From Moritella sp033791185 (GTDB taxonomy: Bacteria > Pseudomonadota > Gammaproteobacteria > Enterobacterales > Moritellaceae), in assembly GCF_033791185.1 (NCBI RefSeq), contig NZ_JASJHF010000014.1, positions 1 to 64,000 on the forward strand: DNA of 64,000 bases, read 5' to 3'. The notes under the pieces are model-generated. The model made no database searches and was not told the DNA's origin. It was given only the letters and a program-made list of their open reading frames with translations. The position numbers were made by a program, and so were the translations under genes. Shown here one piece after another: positions 62,268 through 64,000 of this stretch. Position 1 is the first letter of the stretch, and each line of letters begins with the position of its first letter.

Positions 62268-63071
62268 ATGACAAATACAACTTCTGAAATAGCAGAGAAT
62301 ACATTTCAGTACAATCCATCAGCCAGTGAAAATGCCGGAAAGATGGTGATGGGGCATCGTGGTGCGTCTTCTATTGCCCCAGAAAATACCTTAGCGGCAT
62401 TTCAATTAGCCGAACATCACAATGTGCCTTGGATTGAAGTTGACGCCGATATGCTTGGTGATGGTACGGTGGTCATTTGTCATGATGCCACGCTCGACCG
62501 CTGCAGCGATCATAACGGTTTATTACGCGATAAAATCGTTACCGACCTAGATAATATTGATGCAGGGGCGTGGTTCGGATTAGATTTTGTTGGTGAGCGT
62601 ATTCCCACGCTGGTGGAGTTGATCTTATTCACCAATGAAACGGGTATGAACCTGAATTTAGAAATTAAGTCGGGCCCAGATAAAGTTGCTACGGATCGGT
62701 TAATTGATGGCATTATTCGCGATATCAACCATCACTGGCAAGGCGGTCAACAATTATTGATCTCCAGTTTTAATCATTTGTTGTTAGCCGAAGTAAAACG
62801 TCGCGCACCGGAAATAAGTTTGGCGTGTTTGTTTGGTTCGCCATTGCCCAATGACTGGCTTACTTCTATGCAATATGTCGGCGCTGAATTTGTGCATCCT
62901 AAGGAGCAAGGTTTGACCGAATCGCAAGTTAGATCCATGACCGATGCGGGATATAGCGTGAATGTGTGGACCGTGAACAATTTGGCAAGAGCCAACCAAC
63001 TGTATAATTGGGGGGTAACAGGTATCTGCTCTGATATTCCCCAGCAGTTTCCACCTTGTTATAGAAACTAA
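62268..63071 (+). CDS. Glycerophosphodiester phosphodiesterase, cytoplasmic (UgpQ-like)
   Basis: A 267-residue GDPD without a signal peptide. The catalytic start MGHRGASSIAPENTLAAFQLA, VEVDADMLGDGTVVICHDATLDRC and LNLEIKSGP are all present; the closing VNVWTVNNLARANQLYNWGV is typical. It releases glycerol 3-phosphate from deacylated phospholipids inside the cell. Cytoplasmic UgpQ fits better than periplasmic GlpQ because no signal is seen. Confidence 0.9.
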   Translation: MTNTTSEIAENTFQYNPSASENAGKMVMGHRGASSIAPENTLAAFQLAEHHNVPWIEVDADMLGDGTVVICHDATLDRCSDHNGLLRDKIVTDLDNIDAGAWFGLDFVGERIPTLVELILFTNETGMNLNLEIKSGPDKVATDRLIDGIIRDINHHWQGGQQLLISSFNHLLLAEVKRRAPEISLACLFGSPLPNDWLTSMQYVGAEFVHPKEQGLTESQVRSMTDAGYSVNVWTVNNLARANQLYNWGVTGICSDIPQQFPPCYRN

Positions 63072-63119
63072 AAATACCGTAATAGCGCATTAAAATTCCA
63101 AGGATAAGGGAGACTGTGA

Positions 63120-63833
63120 ATGACCAATAGGGATCGTTGTGCTGTCAGCGAGCGATTAGCGTTACGCTGGCAAACATTATTACAAGACAATTTTAGTCAC
63201 CTTACTATTGCGCAGATACAGCAAGCTTGGGCACGCTTGTTATCGCATTACCAAGAGCTGCATCGTCATTACCATGATATTAACCATATTGAAGGCTGTT
63301 TTATTTGGTTTGACCGCATAGAAGACCAACTGGATGATCCATTAGCTGTGGCGTTGGCCATTTGGTTTCATGACATTATTTATGATGTCAGGCGCAGTGA
63401 CAATGAAGTGAAGAGTGCCCAGTATGGCGTAACGGCGCTGACTAACTTTTCGGTATCAACGACCTTGGTGCAAAAGGTGTATGAGCTAATCTTACTTACT
63501 CAGCACCCAAGTAAGCCAACAGGCATGATTAATAGTGTGTCTGACTCTTTCTTCAACCGCACTCACAATGATGTACTGACGAATATCCATGATCAGGCGT
63601 TATTTCTAGATATTGATTTAACTATATTAGGCCAGAATAGCGCTATTTATGCACACTATGAAAACGCCATCCGCAGCGAGTATCAACATGTGCCGTTGTG
63701 GGTGTATAAATTAGCGCGTAAACGGTTACTTAAACAGTTTTTACGTCAGCCGATGATTTATTATTCAGATTATTTTAAAGAAAAATTTGAATGCCAAGCC
63801 AGAGTGAACATACAATCAGTGCTTAAGCCATAA
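63120..63833 (+). CDS. HD-domain-like predicted phosphohydrolase
   Basis: A 237-residue soluble protein with HRHYHDINHIEGCFIWFDRI near residues 40-60 and AIWFHDIIYDVRRSDNEVKSAQYG at about 81-104, where the two His-Asp pairs match the HD superfamily metal site. Homologues are often misnamed as NMDA receptor subunits. The substrate is unknown. AAGGATAAGGGAG lies before the ATG. The next gene, pabC, starts 16 bases later. Confidence 0.82.
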   Translation: MTNRDRCAVSERLALRWQTLLQDNFSHLTIAQIQQAWARLLSHYQELHRHYHDINHIEGCFIWFDRIEDQLDDPLAVALAIWFHDIIYDVRRSDNEVKSAQYGVTALTNFSVSTTLVQKVYELILLTQHPSKPTGMINSVSDSFFNRTHNDVLTNIHDQALFLDIDLTILGQNSAIYAHYENAIRSEYQHVPLWVYKLARKRLLKQFLRQPMIYYSDYFKEKFECQARVNIQSVLKP

Positions 63834-63849
63834 TGGAATACATTGAATC

Positions 63850-64000
63850 ATGATTATTAATGGAGCGCCGAGTCAAGCTGTCGCGATTGCCGACCGCGGT
63901 TTTAATTTTGGTGACGGGCATTTCACCACTATCAAAATGGCCGCAGGACAAGCACAGTTGTTAGCTCTGCACATGGCGCGGTTACAGCAAGCGTGCGCGG
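63850..64000 (+). CDS. pabC: Aminodeoxychorismate lyase PabC (5' part, cut by window end)
   Basis: The first 50 codons are present. The start MIINGAPSQAVAIADRGFNFGDGHFTTIKM with LLALHMARLQQACA follows the PabC pattern of E. coli (DRATQFGDGCFTT and HIQRLQDAC). PabC releases p-aminobenzoate from aminodeoxychorismate, in folate synthesis. The class IV PLP lysine lies beyond the window. Start ATG at 63850. Confidence 0.88.
   Translation, partial: MIINGAPSQAVAIADRGFNFGDGHFTTIKMAAGQAQLLALHMARLQQACA

Noticed and set aside
1..64000. CRISPR arrays, tRNA or rRNA genes, insertion sequences, prophage or integron signs
   Set aside because: No repeat-spacer pattern, no cloverleaf-like or rRNA stretches, no transposase or integrase genes were found by reading both strands.

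Overview
This is an AT-leaning chromosomal window from a motile marine gammaproteobacterium. Gene order and protein character (Vibrio-like polar flagellar cluster, CysB, TyrR next to sapABCDF, tig-clpP-clpX-lon-hupB-ppiD, alaA next to yfbR) fit the Alteromonadales/Vibrionales side of the class. Moritella is my best guess, but that is inference from gene content only. I see no tRNA, rRNA, CRISPR array, insertion sequence, phage or integron. Nearly everything is intact and densely packed.

Layout. (1) 1-9617: late polar flagellum genes on the + strand: the end of flgK, flgL, three short tandem flagellins, flaG, fliD, fliS, a FliT-like gene and a Maf-type flagellin glycosylation protein. Flagellin 1 has a sigma-54 promoter and flagellin 3 a sigma-28 promoter. 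(2) 9732-18291: an MFS drug exporter and cinA; a membrane coiled-coil protein and a soluble histidine kinase on the - strand; cysB; a wax ester synthase/DGAT and sdaA. (3) 18644-27976, - strand: a caa3-type cytochrome c oxidase operon (ctaC with a fused cytochrome c domain, ctaD, ctaG, ctaE, surf1, a small membrane protein, ctaA, ctaB), with pyrC sitting inside it. (4) 28396-36681, + strand: the protein quality-control block tig-clpP-clpX-lon, then hupB and ppiD. (5) 36813-45187: a small membrane protein, the sapABCDF peptide-transport operon on the - strand, divergent tyrR, and a DUF3108 protein. (6) 45263-52677: a lone cobQ, grxA-pdxH, pssA, an HlyU-like small protein, msrA, an M50-type membrane protease, a phosphopantetheinyl transferase and a two-TM protein. 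(7) 52747-59427: a TauE/SafE exporter divergent from a MocR-type regulator, two exported proteins of unknown function, then a zinc-starvation operon (histidine-rich porin, ZnuA-like binding protein, ZnuB-like permease) behind two Zur-like palindromes. (8) 59468-64000: yfbR, alaA, a PaaI-type thioesterase, a glycerophosphodiesterase, an HD-domain protein and the start of pabC.

Regulatory signals are readable in many gaps: rho-independent terminators after clpX, hupB, ppiD, tyrR, pssA, sdaA and alaA, and shared hairpins between convergent pairs. The most interesting are the paired Zur-like boxes at 56487-56530, the inverted operator-like repeat between tauE and mocR, and a perfect 14-bp hairpin between flaG and fliD. 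I found no clear case of a wholly new system. The best lead is the zinc operon, which lacks an ATPase gene and follows two unrecognised exported proteins.
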